A stretch of 45,059 nt of DNA from an uncultured Alphaproteobacteria bacterium (GTDB lineage Bacteria > Pseudomonadota > Alphaproteobacteria > CAAHEQ01 > UBA3637), in assembly GCA_944391585.1 (NCBI GenBank), contig CALXUD010000003.1, forward strand, positions 1 to 45,059. The letters run 5' to 3'. Shown here piece by piece: positions 8,487 to 16,393 of the stretch. Position numbers and translations under genes: made by a program. Below the pieces are notes generated by a model, which did no database searches, was not told the origin of the DNA, and saw nothing but the letters and a program-made list of their open reading frames with translations. Each line of letters begins with the position of its first letter. The first letter of the stretch is position 1.

Positions 8487-10682
8487 ATGGCTTATACAGA
8501 ACTTTTGAATGAGTTGTGTACAAGATTAGGAGTTTGGACTAGTTTTTATAATCCAGATTTACAAAAAGAAGTGAAAGCAGATCAAAGTTCTAAAAGGATT
8601 ATTTGTCGTGCGTTGGGTTATCCCGCAGAAACGGAAAAGCAAATTCAACGTTCTTTAAAAAAGTTACATGATGAATATTGGCAGGAGTTTTCTCCTCCGG
8701 TAAAAGTGGCGTTGGAAAGTGAAATTAAGCCTTTGGTTTTATATATTATTGTGCGGCAGGCAGATCAAAATAAGGCCTTTTCTTTTGTTTTAACGCGTGA
8801 AGATGGAACCACTCAAGCGGGAATAATCTCTTTAGCTGATGGGCAAATTATGGAAACGGCTGTTTTTGATTCAGAAATTTATTTACGGTATCAAATTCGT
8901 CTCTATTTAGATGTGGGACAAGGCTATCATTCTTTATCATTTTTAATGGATAATCAAAAGATAAAATCTAATGCGCAAACCCGTTTAATTGTGGTTCCAT
9001 CTCAATGTTTTGTTCAAGAATCTCTGTTATCCGGTCATAAGGCATGGGGGTTCCCGCTTCAATTATATGCACTTCAATCTGATCGTAATTGGGGAATTGG
9101 CGATTTCACTGATTTGTGTCAAATGGCGCATTTATCTAAAAAATTAGGTGCAGATTTATTAGGTATTAATCCGGTTAACGCTTTATTTTCGGATGCTCCA
9201 GAACAAGCCAGTCCTTATTCACCATCTTCTCGTGTCTTTTTAAATCCGCTTTATATTGATATAGATGCTGTCCCGGAAGCAGTCGATTGCACGGCTTTGG
9301 CTGATTATAAGAAATCAGATCGTTTTAAAGAAGTGCTGTGTTATCTTAAGGCAGACAATCAAGTTAATTATGATTATGTTTCCGAATTAAAACTCACTGC
9401 TTTAGAAATTTTATTTAAAGTTTTTAAGGCAGTTCACTTGGATGAAAAAGGATCTCCGATAACACCGCGGGGAGAGTCTTTTAAAACTTTTATTCAAGAA
9501 TATGGAGAACAATTGGAAACCTTTGCTACTTTTCAGGTATTGCGTCAATACTTTAAAACACAAGGACAATCTTTATTGTGGTGGCGTTGGGAGAAAGGAT
9601 ATCTGACGCCTGACGGTGATTTAATTAAAAGCTTCCAAAAAAAATATGCGGATAGTATCTTATTTGTAAAATATCAGCAATTTTTAGCATTTGAGCAATA
9701 TGCTTCCGTTGGTTCTTGCTTTAAAGAAGAAAATTATACAATCGGTCTTTATACGGATTTGCCGGTCAGTGTTGGAGAAAATAGTGCTGAAGTGTGGGCA
9801 AATCAAAATTTGTTTTTACATGATGTATCTGTTGGATCTCCTCCGGATATGTTTAATAAAAAAGGACAAAATTGGGCTTTGTCCGCTTTTAATCCGAAGG
9901 AATTGAAGCGTTCGGGGTATGATATTTTTATTCGGATTATTAAGAATCTGATGAAGTCTTCCGGTGCCGTTCGGATTGATCACGCTTTTGGTTTAATGCG
10001 TCTTTATTTGCGCGTTTTGCATGGTAAAGGAGCTTATTTATCTTATCCGTTTGATGATTTAATGGGGATTATTGCACTTGAATCCATGCGTAATCGGTGT
10101 TGTGTGATTGCGGAAGATTTGGGAACGCCACCGCCTGATTTCCATGAAAAAATGCGAGCTTATCGGACGTTTTCATTTCGCTTATTTCGTTACCAAAAAA
10201 ATGGAGATATTTTTATTCCACCGCATGAATATGAGCGCATGTGTCTGATTGCATCAGGGACACATGATTTACCAACGTACTCTGCTTTTTGGAAAGGTAT
10301 AGATTTAGAATTAGCAAAAGAGATGAAAACTATAACTTTATCCCAATACAGAGCTGATAAAAAGAGGCGTATTCAAGAATTAAAAACATTTATTCGTGCT
10401 TTTTCAGAGGAACATTTACCTATTTCAGATACAATAGATCAAAATGAAGTACCAGACTGGTTTACAGCCGATACATATACTTATTTGGCTAGAGCTAACA
10501 GTCTTATTTTATTAGTTCGATTAGAGGATGTTTTGGGGCAAGATGAACAGGTAAATCTCCCAGGGACCTATTTAGAATATCCGAATTGGCGGTATAAATT
10601 GCCTATTTGTTTGGAAAATTTGTGTTTAGATAAACGGGTTCGCTTTATTGCAAATTTGGTAACGACAGAAAGAAAAAAATAA
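8487..10682 (+). CDS. malQ: 4-alpha-glucanotransferase MalQ
   Basis: Disproportionates maltodextrins (GH77 amylomaltase), recycling short chains left by debranching and phosphorylase action. The product is 731 aa, the long form with an N-terminal extension of ~150 residues before the barrel, as in proteobacterial MalQ. Motifs: LYALQSDRNWGIGDF, ASPYSPSSRVFLNPLY, nucleophile Asp498 (AVRIDHAFG), acid/base Glu543 (VIAEDLGTP) and Asp594 (GTHDLPT). AGGAG sits 7 nt before the ATG, within the end of glgX, so translation is probably coupled to glgX. Confidence 0.96.
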   Translation: MAYTELLNELCTRLGVWTSFYNPDLQKEVKADQSSKRIICRALGYPAETEKQIQRSLKKLHDEYWQEFSPPVKVALESEIKPLVLYIIVRQADQNKAFSFVLTREDGTTQAGIISLADGQIMETAVFDSEIYLRYQIRLYLDVGQGYHSLSFLMDNQKIKSNAQTRLIVVPSQCFVQESLLSGHKAWGFPLQLYALQSDRNWGIGDFTDLCQMAHLSKKLGADLLGINPVNALFSDAPEQASPYSPSSRVFLNPLYIDIDAVPEAVDCTALADYKKSDRFKEVLCYLKADNQVNYDYVSELKLTALEILFKVFKAVHLDEKGSPITPRGESFKTFIQEYGEQLETFATFQVLRQYFKTQGQSLLWWRWEKGYLTPDGDLIKSFQKKYADSILFVKYQQFLAFEQYASVGSCFKEENYTIGLYTDLPVSVGENSAEVWANQNLFLHDVSVGSPPDMFNKKGQNWALSAFNPKELKRSGYDIFIRIIKNLMKSSGAVRIDHAFGLMRLYLRVLHGKGAYLSYPFDDLMGIIALESMRNRCCVIAEDLGTPPPDFHEKMRAYRTFSFRLFRYQKNGDIFIPPHEYERMCLIASGTHDLPTYSAFWKGIDLELAKEMKTITLSQYRADKKRRIQELKTFIRAFSEEHLPISDTIDQNEVPDWFTADTYTYLARANSLILLVRLEDVLGQDEQVNLPGTYLEYPNWRYKLPICLENLCLDKRVRFIANLVTTERKK

Positions 10683-10692
10683 GAGGTTAGAG

Positions 10693-11436
10693 ATGGAAAA
10701 ATTTTTTAAAAATTATGAAATCAAAAGTTTTGAGTGCGATCAAACGGGTTTTTTGCGTTTAAGAACATTGTTCAATTTTTTTCAGGATTTGGCTGATACC
10801 CATGCTAATAAAATGGGACTTGGATACCATTTTTGTAAGGAGCGTGGAATAGGTTGGATTGGCGGAGCTTATCATATTCGGATTCATAAAATGCCAAAAT
10901 GGGAAGATCAGGTACAAATATGGACATGGCCCTCTGCTTCAACGGCAGTAACGGGAATTCGGGAATTTCAAATGTGCTCACAAGACAATTTTGTTTTGAT
11001 TGATGCTTCCAGTCAATGGGTTTTGATCGATACGCAAAAGTTTCGTCCGATTTCTGTGATAAAACATGTAGGAGCTTATGATTTAATCCCTGAACGATTT
11101 ATTGAAACTCAGTTTGAAAAGCTACCTATTTTAGAGCGTATAGATTATGAAACAGATGAAATCATTCGCTATGATGATATCGATATTAATGGACATGTGA
11201 ATAATGCAGTTTATCCGACATGGGCATTGGATGCATTACCGCCAATTTTTTTAAAAAAGAACAATCTTTTGGAATTGAAAATTCAATTTAAAAAACCGGC
11301 TCTTTTATCAAATTCTGTCCATGTTCAAACACAAATTGAATCAGAACATACTTTTCATGTCATTACAAACAAAGACGGTTCATCCGAATTTGCACGTTTG
11401 GAAATAAATTGGCGTTCAAAAGACGTTTCGCTTTAA
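10693..11436 (+). CDS. Acyl-ACP thioesterase (FatA/FatB-like)
   Basis: Expected to hydrolyse acyl-ACP and release free fatty acid (PF01643 type, two hotdog domains, 247 aa). The first hotdog begins NYEIKSFECDQTGFLRLRTLFNFFQDLADTHA. The second carries YDDIDINGHVNNAVYPTWALD, the N-x-H-x-N-N signature of the family. The gene starts 10 bases after malQ, with AGAGG upstream, so it is probably the fourth gene of the glg transcription unit. Family proteins are best known from plants, clostridia and Bacteroidetes. Its link to glycogen genes is unexplained and may only be positional. Confidence 0.9.
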   Translation: MEKFFKNYEIKSFECDQTGFLRLRTLFNFFQDLADTHANKMGLGYHFCKERGIGWIGGAYHIRIHKMPKWEDQVQIWTWPSASTAVTGIREFQMCSQDNFVLIDASSQWVLIDTQKFRPISVIKHVGAYDLIPERFIETQFEKLPILERIDYETDEIIRYDDIDINGHVNNAVYPTWALDALPPIFLKKNNLLELKIQFKKPALLSNSVHVQTQIESEHTFHVITNKDGSSEFARLEINWRSKDVSL

Positions 11437-11438
11437 AG

Positions 11439-11467
11439 TTGATATTTTCAAGTCTTTTTACTATAAT
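11439..11467 (+). promoter_or_regulatory. Promoter of hflX
   Basis: TTGATA (11439-11444), a 17-bp spacer and a perfect TATAAT (11462-11467), beginning just after the thioesterase stop. Its expected start site near 11474 lies downstream of the first in-frame ATG (11409), so that ATG cannot be used from this promoter. Confidence 0.8.
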
Positions 11468-11489
11468 ATCCCCAAAAAAGGAATATGTT

Positions 11490-12761
11490 TTGTCAGATCG
11501 TATACTTGTTTTATTACCGATTTTAAAAAATAAACCAATTAACCGAACGCCGGAAGCTCAATTAGCTGAATTGGTTTCATTGACCAAAGCAATTAATGTG
11601 GAGGTTGTGTATGCGGAATTTATTTTTGTGCGAACGATTCAACCGGCTACTTATATCGGTAAAGGAACGTTGGAGCGTTTTTCAGATGTTATTTCGAAAA
11701 ATTACGTTGATGTGGTGGTTGTGGGATGTCCTTTATCTCCCATTCAACAACGTAATTTAGAACGATCTTGGCATGTGAAAGTGATTGACAAAACCGCTTT
11801 GATTTTGGAAATTTTTGGTGATCGAGCCAGAACGAAAGAAGGGGAGTTACAAGTTGAATTGGCACATTTAATGTATGCCAGATCCCGTTTAGTTCGTTCT
11901 TGGACCCACTTGGAACGTCAACGTGGTGGCGCCGGCTTTTTGGGTGGCCCCGGTGAAACTCAAATTGAGTTAGACCGCCGGTTAATTGATGATGATATTG
12001 CTAAAATAAAAAAAGAATTGGAAGCAGTCAAACGCACGCGCCATTTGCATCGTCAAGCCAGGCGCAAAGTACCTTATCCGATTGTGGCGTTGGTAGGTTA
12101 TACAAATGCAGGGAAATCAACCTTATTTAATCGTTTAACGAAAGCCAGTGTTTTGGCAAAAGATATGTTGTTTGCCACATTAGACCCAACCATGCGTCAG
12201 ATTAAATTACCACATGGGCAAAATGTGATTTTATCCGATACCGTTGGTTTTATTTCGGATTTGCCGACAGAATTAGTTATGGCTTTTCGGGCAACATTGG
12301 AAGAAGTTTTGGAAGCGGATATTATTTTACATGTACGGGATTGTGCTCATCCGGATTGTGAAGCGCAAAAAAAAGATGTGGAAGCTGTTTTAAAAGATAT
12401 TGGTGCTTGGGATTCATCCGATAAAAAGCTGATAGAAGTTTTAAATAAAATTGATTTATTGCCTCCAGATGAGTATAAGTGTTTATTAGCTCAAAAAAAA
12501 CGGCAAGACTCACAATGGCCGATTTCCAGCCTAACAGGGGAGGGGATTGATGAGCTGCTTTGTTGTGTAGAATCTCTTTTAAATAAAAATTTCACAGAAA
12601 TGAAATTAAAAATTCCTGTCACAGAAGGAGCTGTGATTGCCAGTTTATATCGTAAAGGGCAAGTTTTATCACGTCAAGATACAGAAGATATTGTCTTGAT
12701 GCACGTGTTATTGATGCCCAAAGATTTGAGCATTTATCAAAAATATATTGCTTTATCTTAG
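11490..12761 (+). CDS. hflX: GTPase HflX
   Basis: Ribosome-associated GTPase that splits stalled or stressed 70S ribosomes. I place the start at TTG 11490 (MSDRILVLLP), with AAAGGAA 6 nt upstream and a consensus promoter just before it. This gives 423 aa, the usual HflX length. The N-terminal domain contains NVEVVYAEF and PATYIGKGTLERF. The linker carries GGAGFLGGPGETQIELDRR and is followed by a helical stretch. The G domain has G1 GYTNAGKST, G2 ATLDPT, G3 DTVGF and G4 NKID. No hfq gene precedes it, unlike in many Proteobacteria. Confidence 0.95.
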   Translation: MSDRILVLLPILKNKPINRTPEAQLAELVSLTKAINVEVVYAEFIFVRTIQPATYIGKGTLERFSDVISKNYVDVVVVGCPLSPIQQRNLERSWHVKVIDKTALILEIFGDRARTKEGELQVELAHLMYARSRLVRSWTHLERQRGGAGFLGGPGETQIELDRRLIDDDIAKIKKELEAVKRTRHLHRQARRKVPYPIVALVGYTNAGKSTLFNRLTKASVLAKDMLFATLDPTMRQIKLPHGQNVILSDTVGFISDLPTELVMAFRATLEEVLEADIILHVRDCAHPDCEAQKKDVEAVLKDIGAWDSSDKKLIEVLNKIDLLPPDEYKCLLAQKKRQDSQWPISSLTGEGIDELLCCVESLLNKNFTEMKLKIPVTEGAVIASLYRKGQVLSRQDTEDIVLMHVLLMPKDLSIYQKYIALS

Positions 12762-12775
12762 TTTTTGTTTATAAT
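12748..12775 (+). promoter_or_regulatory. Candidate promoter of metA
   Basis: TTGCTT (12748-12753), a 16-bp spacer and TATAAT (12770-12775), overlapping the last codons of hflX and 26 bases before the metA ATG. No terminator separates hflX and metA, so readthrough is also possible. Confidence 0.5.
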
Positions 12776-12801
12776 AATGTCTTCAATTTAAAGGAAATAA
12801 A

Positions 12802-13728
12802 ATGCCACTTATTGTGCGAGATCACTTACCAGCTGTTAAAGCGTTAGAAGAAGAGGGGTTGTTTACGGCAACGCCTGAACGTGCATTGACACAAGATATT
12901 CGGCCATTAAAAATTGCCCTTGTTAATTTAATGCCGACAAAAACAACAACGGAAATTCAATTTATGCGTTTATTGTCCAATAGTCCGCTTCAAATTGAGT
13001 TTACATTATTGTGTATGGGCTCTCATCATTCAAAAAATACATCGGATGCTTATTTGAAACAGTTTTATAAAACTTTAATTCAGATTGAAGGAATGCGTTT
13101 TGATGGGATGATTATTACCGGTGCGCCGGTTGAAAATCTGGATTTTAAAGAAGTGGATTATTGGTATGAATTAAAAGAATTAATGCGTTATACCAAATCT
13201 AACGTTTTTTCAACAATGCATGTGTGCTGGGGAGCGCAAGCGGCCTTATATTATCATTACGGTATTCAAAAATACCCATTATCGGCAAAATGTTTCGGTG
13301 TTTTTCCGCACACTATCAATCCGGATCATGATTTGTTGTTAAAAGGTGCGAATGATATTATGTATGTGCCACACTCTCGTCATTCCGGGTGGCATACCAA
13401 AGATATTGAATCAGATGCGCGTTTGAAAATCCTTTTAAAATCGTCTGATGCCGGAGTATGTATGGTGAGTGCTCATCAAGGACGTCAAATTTTTGTTTCC
13501 GGTCATTTTGAATATGATCGAGAAACGCTGGCTAATGAGTATTTTCGGGACATTCAAAAAGGCTTGCCAATTGAAGTACCTGAGAATTATTTCCCGAATG
13601 ATGATGTGTCAAAAGATCCTGTTTTAACTTGGCGTTCAGACGCTAATCTCGTTTTTTCAAATTGGTTGAATTATATTGTTTATCAGCGAACCCCTTATGA
13701 TTTAAAAGAATTAGAACCTTTGGAGTGA
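12802..13728 (+). CDS. metA: Homoserine O-acyltransferase MetA, predicted acetyl-CoA type
   Basis: Activates homoserine by O-acylation, the first committed step of methionine synthesis. The product is 308 aa with AAAGGAA before the ATG. The catalytic Cys142 (TMHVCWGAQ), His235 and Glu237 (SGHFEYD) fall at exactly the E. coli MetA numbers. Residue 111, which decides acyl specificity in characterised MetA enzymes (Gly in succinyl-type E. coli, Glu in acetyl-type Bacillus/Thermotoga), is Glu here (TGAPVENLDFKEVDYW). The MetA fold is therefore certain. Acetyl-CoA use is inferred from that single residue and the matching PVE context. The next gene follows after 3 bases. Confidence 0.95.
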   Translation: MPLIVRDHLPAVKALEEEGLFTATPERALTQDIRPLKIALVNLMPTKTTTEIQFMRLLSNSPLQIEFTLLCMGSHHSKNTSDAYLKQFYKTLIQIEGMRFDGMIITGAPVENLDFKEVDYWYELKELMRYTKSNVFSTMHVCWGAQAALYYHYGIQKYPLSAKCFGVFPHTINPDHDLLLKGANDIMYVPHSRHSGWHTKDIESDARLKILLKSSDAGVCMVSAHQGRQIFVSGHFEYDRETLANEYFRDIQKGLPIEVPENYFPNDDVSKDPVLTWRSDANLVFSNWLNYIVYQRTPYDLKELEPLE

Positions 13729-13731
13729 AAA

Positions 13732-14151
13732 ATGGCTTTAAAAACAGCGCTTTTTACGCGTCAAACAGAAGATTTTGATTGTGAGGAATGTGGAACACAT
13801 GTTAAGGGAAATGGCTATACGAATCATTGCCCATGCTGTTTATGCAGTAAACATGTTGATGTGAATCCGGGTGATCGGGCATCAGACTGTCATGCATTGA
13901 TGTATCCGGTGGCTTATGAACAAAAAAATGGAACAGAATACATTATCCATGAATGTTCTCAATGCAATCATGTGCGTCGGAATAAAGTAGCGTCGGAAGA
14001 TTCCAGAGAAGCAATTATTGCATTATCTAATGGTACATATGAAGAGTATCTTGAAAAATTGCATCGCAGGTTGTTTAAGGGGGAATCAAAGGAAGAAAAA
14101 AAGCTGCCCTCCTCCGAACAGCTTTCTCTTCTCAAGACAAAAGAACGATAA
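13732..14151 (+). CDS. RNHCP-domain zinc-binding protein
   Basis: A 139-aa protein of the RNHCP family, whose function is unknown. Residues ~14-65 carry FDCEECGTHV, NHCPCCLCSKHVDVNPGDRASDC, and a later HECSQCNHVRRNK. Together the paired Cys and His residues suggest one or two structural zinc sites, perhaps for nucleic acid binding. The family's usual RNHCP motif reads TNHCP here. The C-terminal ~35 residues are charged. It is 3 bases after metA and probably co-transcribed. Its stop is separated by one base from the stop of the convergent 81-aa gene. Confidence 0.85.
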   Translation: MALKTALFTRQTEDFDCEECGTHVKGNGYTNHCPCCLCSKHVDVNPGDRASDCHALMYPVAYEQKNGTEYIIHECSQCNHVRRNKVASEDSREAIIALSNGTYEEYLEKLHRRLFKGESKEEKKLPSSEQLSLLKTKER

Positions 14152-14152
14152 A

Positions 14153-14398
14153 TTATCTTTCTTCCAGCTCGTGAAGCTTTTCTTCCTTATGTAGGATTTT
14201 CCGTGTAACCAGATCCAAAATCAATTCATTACCGTTTTCTTTTGCCCAGTTTTGAATCATGTATAATCCGTTTATTCGTTGTTTTTTGGTTTCAATAATA
14301 AAATTTTTCATATCTTCCGGAAATTTTGCCCATACTTTTTTAACTTCTTCTTTTAACAGGGCTTTTTCATCCGGTGATAAATTTGGTGTGTCAGTCAT
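14153..14398 (-). CDS. Hypothetical 81-aa charged helical protein
   Basis: I do not recognise the family. The protein is highly charged (many Lys/Glu), predicted all-helical, with no membrane segment (EEVKKVWAKFPEDMKNF; HKEEKLHELEER). The start ATG at 14398 has a strong AAGGAGGG Shine-Dalgarno. The upstream 39-aa frame (14391-14510) overlaps its first codons by 8 bases, so the two are probably translated in a coupled way. It converges on the RNHCP gene with one base between stops. Confidence 0.75.
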   Translation of the reverse strand: MTDTPNLSPDEKALLKEEVKKVWAKFPEDMKNFIIETKKQRINGLYMIQNWAKENGNELILDLVTRKILHKEEKLHELEER

Positions 14399-14510
14399 TT
14401 TTCCCTCCTTTATGATTAAACGGTTTTAATAGAAATACATAGAGGGTATAAACGCTTAAGGCACATCCCATAATTGCTAATACAATAAAACGTTGAATAC
14501 TTAAAAACAT
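14391..14510 (-). CDS. Small 39-aa single-pass membrane protein
   Basis: Begins at ATG 14510, preceded by the very strong site GGGGGAGGAAG. The protein reads MFLSIQRFIVLAIMG, then CALSVYTLYVFLLKPFNH, and ends with GGKND before TGA. It is one hydrophobic helix (residues ~8-30) with a short polar tail. The stop overlaps the start of the 81-aa gene (ATGACTGA arrangement), which suggests a two-gene unit. Small size, strong ribosome site and coupling argue that it is real. The family is unknown. Confidence 0.65.
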   Translation of the reverse strand: MFLSIQRFIVLAIMGCALSVYTLYVFLLKPFNHKGGKND

Positions 14511-14592
14511 CTTCCTCCCCCTTATGAAATATTCTACAACTAAAAATTGTTCTTTTTGATGTAGAAGTCAAGAGGGGAATAAAAATTATTTT

Positions 14593-15609
14593 TTATATTT
14601 TTTTAAATTGTTTACTGGTTCCATATCCGAGCCCGATTGAGCGGCCAATAGAGAGTATTTTTTGTGCAATATCGGATTGGTCAACACTTTCTTTCCCTGG
14701 GTATAATTGATATAATCTGGCATATTCTTCAGTGGTGATATTTGGCATAACTACATTAGCTCCGGCTTTTAACGCCATAAGTCGCCCCATCGGATGCAAT
14801 GCTTCCATAGCCGTTGTGGCCGGAATGTTAATTTTGGGCATTAAAAGGCGCATTAAAGCCATTGTACGCAAGGCCAAATATAAATCCTTCCCAACCTCAT
14901 TTTCCAAAGGTGTTCCTTGAGCTGGAATAAACGGACCGATTCCCGCCATGTCAATGCCGATCTCTTTTAAAAACAATAAATCATCAGCGATGGAATCAAT
15001 TGTTTGATTTGGTAATCCAACCATTATACCGGAGCCAAGTTCATATCCAGCATTTTTTAAATCCAATAAACATTGTTTACGTGTTTCCCAAGACATGCCG
15101 GGATCTAAGTAATGATATAAGTTTTTATCTGTTGTTTCAATGCGCAATAAAAACCGATCAGCTCCTGCTTCTTTATAAGCTTTATACTCATCAGCTGTTT
15201 TTTCTCCGATAGATAAAGTAATCGCAACGTCCATTTTTTTTATTTCACGTAAAATAGAACAGATTTTGTGAGTTGTGAAAAATAAATCTTCTCCGGACTG
15301 TAAAACGATAGTCTTAAAACCTTGCTGAACGGCTTTTTCTGCCAATGAAATGATTTCTTTCGGTGCTAAACGATAGCGTTTCGGCAATTGATTATCTCGC
15401 CGAATGCCGCAATATAGACAATTATTTTTACAAATATTTGAAAATTCAATCAACCCACGTAAATGAACAGCATCTCCCACAAATTGATGGCGGATTGTAT
15501 CTGCTGCTTTAAATAAATCCGTTTGATGTGTTTTATCAGATAAAAGCAAAATTAAATCATCTTTTGAAAGGTGATGTGTTTTCACTGCTTTTTCCAATAC
15601 AGGATTCAT
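14593..15609 (-). CDS. hydE: [FeFe]-hydrogenase maturation radical SAM enzyme HydE
   Basis: Radical SAM protein of the HydE/BioB-like group, needed with HydF and HydG to build the hydrogenase H-cluster. I start it at ATG 15609 (MNPVLEKAVKTH) after GGAGA, giving 338 aa. The [4Fe-4S] ligands are Cys60, Cys64 and Cys67 in the HydE-type context IEFSNICKNNCLYCGIR. Further HydE-like stretches are IVLQSGEDLFFT, LRIETTDKNLY and GIGPFIPAQGTPL. No hydF, hydG or hydrogenase gene is in the window. PylB is a related family, but the sequence context fits HydE better. Confidence 0.88.
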   Translation of the reverse strand: MNPVLEKAVKTHHLSKDDLILLLSDKTHQTDLFKAADTIRHQFVGDAVHLRGLIEFSNICKNNCLYCGIRRDNQLPKRYRLAPKEIISLAEKAVQQGFKTIVLQSGEDLFFTTHKICSILREIKKMDVAITLSIGEKTADEYKAYKEAGADRFLLRIETTDKNLYHYLDPGMSWETRKQCLLDLKNAGYELGSGIMVGLPNQTIDSIADDLLFLKEIGIDMAGIGPFIPAQGTPLENEVGKDLYLALRTMALMRLLMPKINIPATTAMEALHPMGRLMALKAGANVVMPNITTEEYARLYQLYPGKESVDQSDIAQKILSIGRSIGLGYGTSKQFKKI

Positions 15610-15635
15610 TTTTCTTCTCCGCTCATTATGCAAAA

Positions 15636-15664
15636 AAGATATAATGTTTCCTGTTTAAAGTCAA
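15636..15664 (-). promoter_or_regulatory. Candidate promoter of hydE
   Basis: Minus-strand TTGACT (15659-15664), a 17-bp spacer and TATCTT (15636-15641), 27 bases upstream of the hydE ATG and just past the nitroreductase stop. Confidence 0.5.
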
Positions 15665-15665
15665 T

Positions 15666-16262
15666 TTATTTAAAGATATGAACTCGTTTTTCCAATGGTA
15701 GATGTGTTTTAACACCGGCTGGAGCTTCAATGCTTCCAAATGGCATTTGAGCAATTAAATGCCACGAATCAGGTAATTGAAATAACTGATGTGTTTTTGA
15801 ATCAATTAAGGGATTATAGTGTTGTAAAGAAGCGCCAATTCCTTTTTCGGCTAAAGCTGTCCAAATCATATATTGTAAGATAGCATTGCCTTGCTCAGAC
15901 CATTTTGGGAATTGTTCAGCATAAGTTGGATAATCTTTTTGCAATTTTTGAATTGTTTTTTCTTCTTCAAAGAACAAAACAGTTCCAACTCCTTTGGAAA
16001 AAGAGAGAATTTTCTTTTCTGTCGGTCCGAAATTTTCGGGTGAGATAAGTTTTTTTAATGTATTCAAAACCATTTCCCAAAATTTTTGATAACTTTCTCC
16101 AAATAATAAAACCAAACGTGTTGATTGAGAATTAAAAGCTGAAGGGGCATTAAAAAGACAACTTTCAATTACTTTTGAAATTTCATTATGCGATAGGTTA
16201 ACTTGTGTGCCGAGCGTATAAATAGAGCGGCGTTTTTGAATCGCTTCTTGAAAACAAGACAT
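15666..16262 (-). CDS. Nitroreductase-family oxidoreductase
   Basis: A 198-aa FMN-dependent nitroreductase-like protein of the small YfhC/FRM2-like branch. The N-terminal AIQKRRSIYTLG supplies the FMN phosphate-contacting arginines. NAPSAFNSQSTRLVLL is the usual flavin-binding stretch, and LAEKGIGASLQHYNP is the C-terminal part near the isoalloxazine. The start has a perfect AAGGAGG site. It is 56 bases upstream of hydE on the same strand. Substrate cannot be predicted. Flavin reductase roles in redox balance are typical of the family. Confidence 0.85.
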   Translation of the reverse strand: MSCFQEAIQKRRSIYTLGTQVNLSHNEISKVIESCLFNAPSAFNSQSTRLVLLFGESYQKFWEMVLNTLKKLISPENFGPTEKKILSFSKGVGTVLFFEEEKTIQKLQKDYPTYAEQFPKWSEQGNAILQYMIWTALAEKGIGASLQHYNPLIDSKTHQLFQLPDSWHLIAQMPFGSIEAPAGVKTHLPLEKRVHIFK

Positions 16263-16358
16263 TTTTTCCTCCTTTAGTTGTTCTTTTTCTTAATTTAATG
16301 TTTCTTTTTTCTTTTTTTAATAAAATATTTTTTTTGAATATCTTTGAGGAGTATTATA

Positions 16359-16387
16359 TTGACACACTTTAAATATCAGCTTACATT
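16359..16387 (+). promoter_or_regulatory. Promoter of the lipid-transporter operon
   Basis: TTGACA (16359-16364), a 17-bp spacer and TACATT (16382-16387). The predicted transcription start, 6-8 bases downstream, falls on the mlaE ATG at 16394, and no Shine-Dalgarno is visible before that ATG. Confidence 0.65.
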
Positions 16388-16393
16388 AATAAC

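Noticed and set aside
14536-14570. Terminator between hydE and the 39-aa gene
   Set aside because: TCTACA ... TGTAGA forms a stem with mismatches but has no following T-run, so evidence is too weak.
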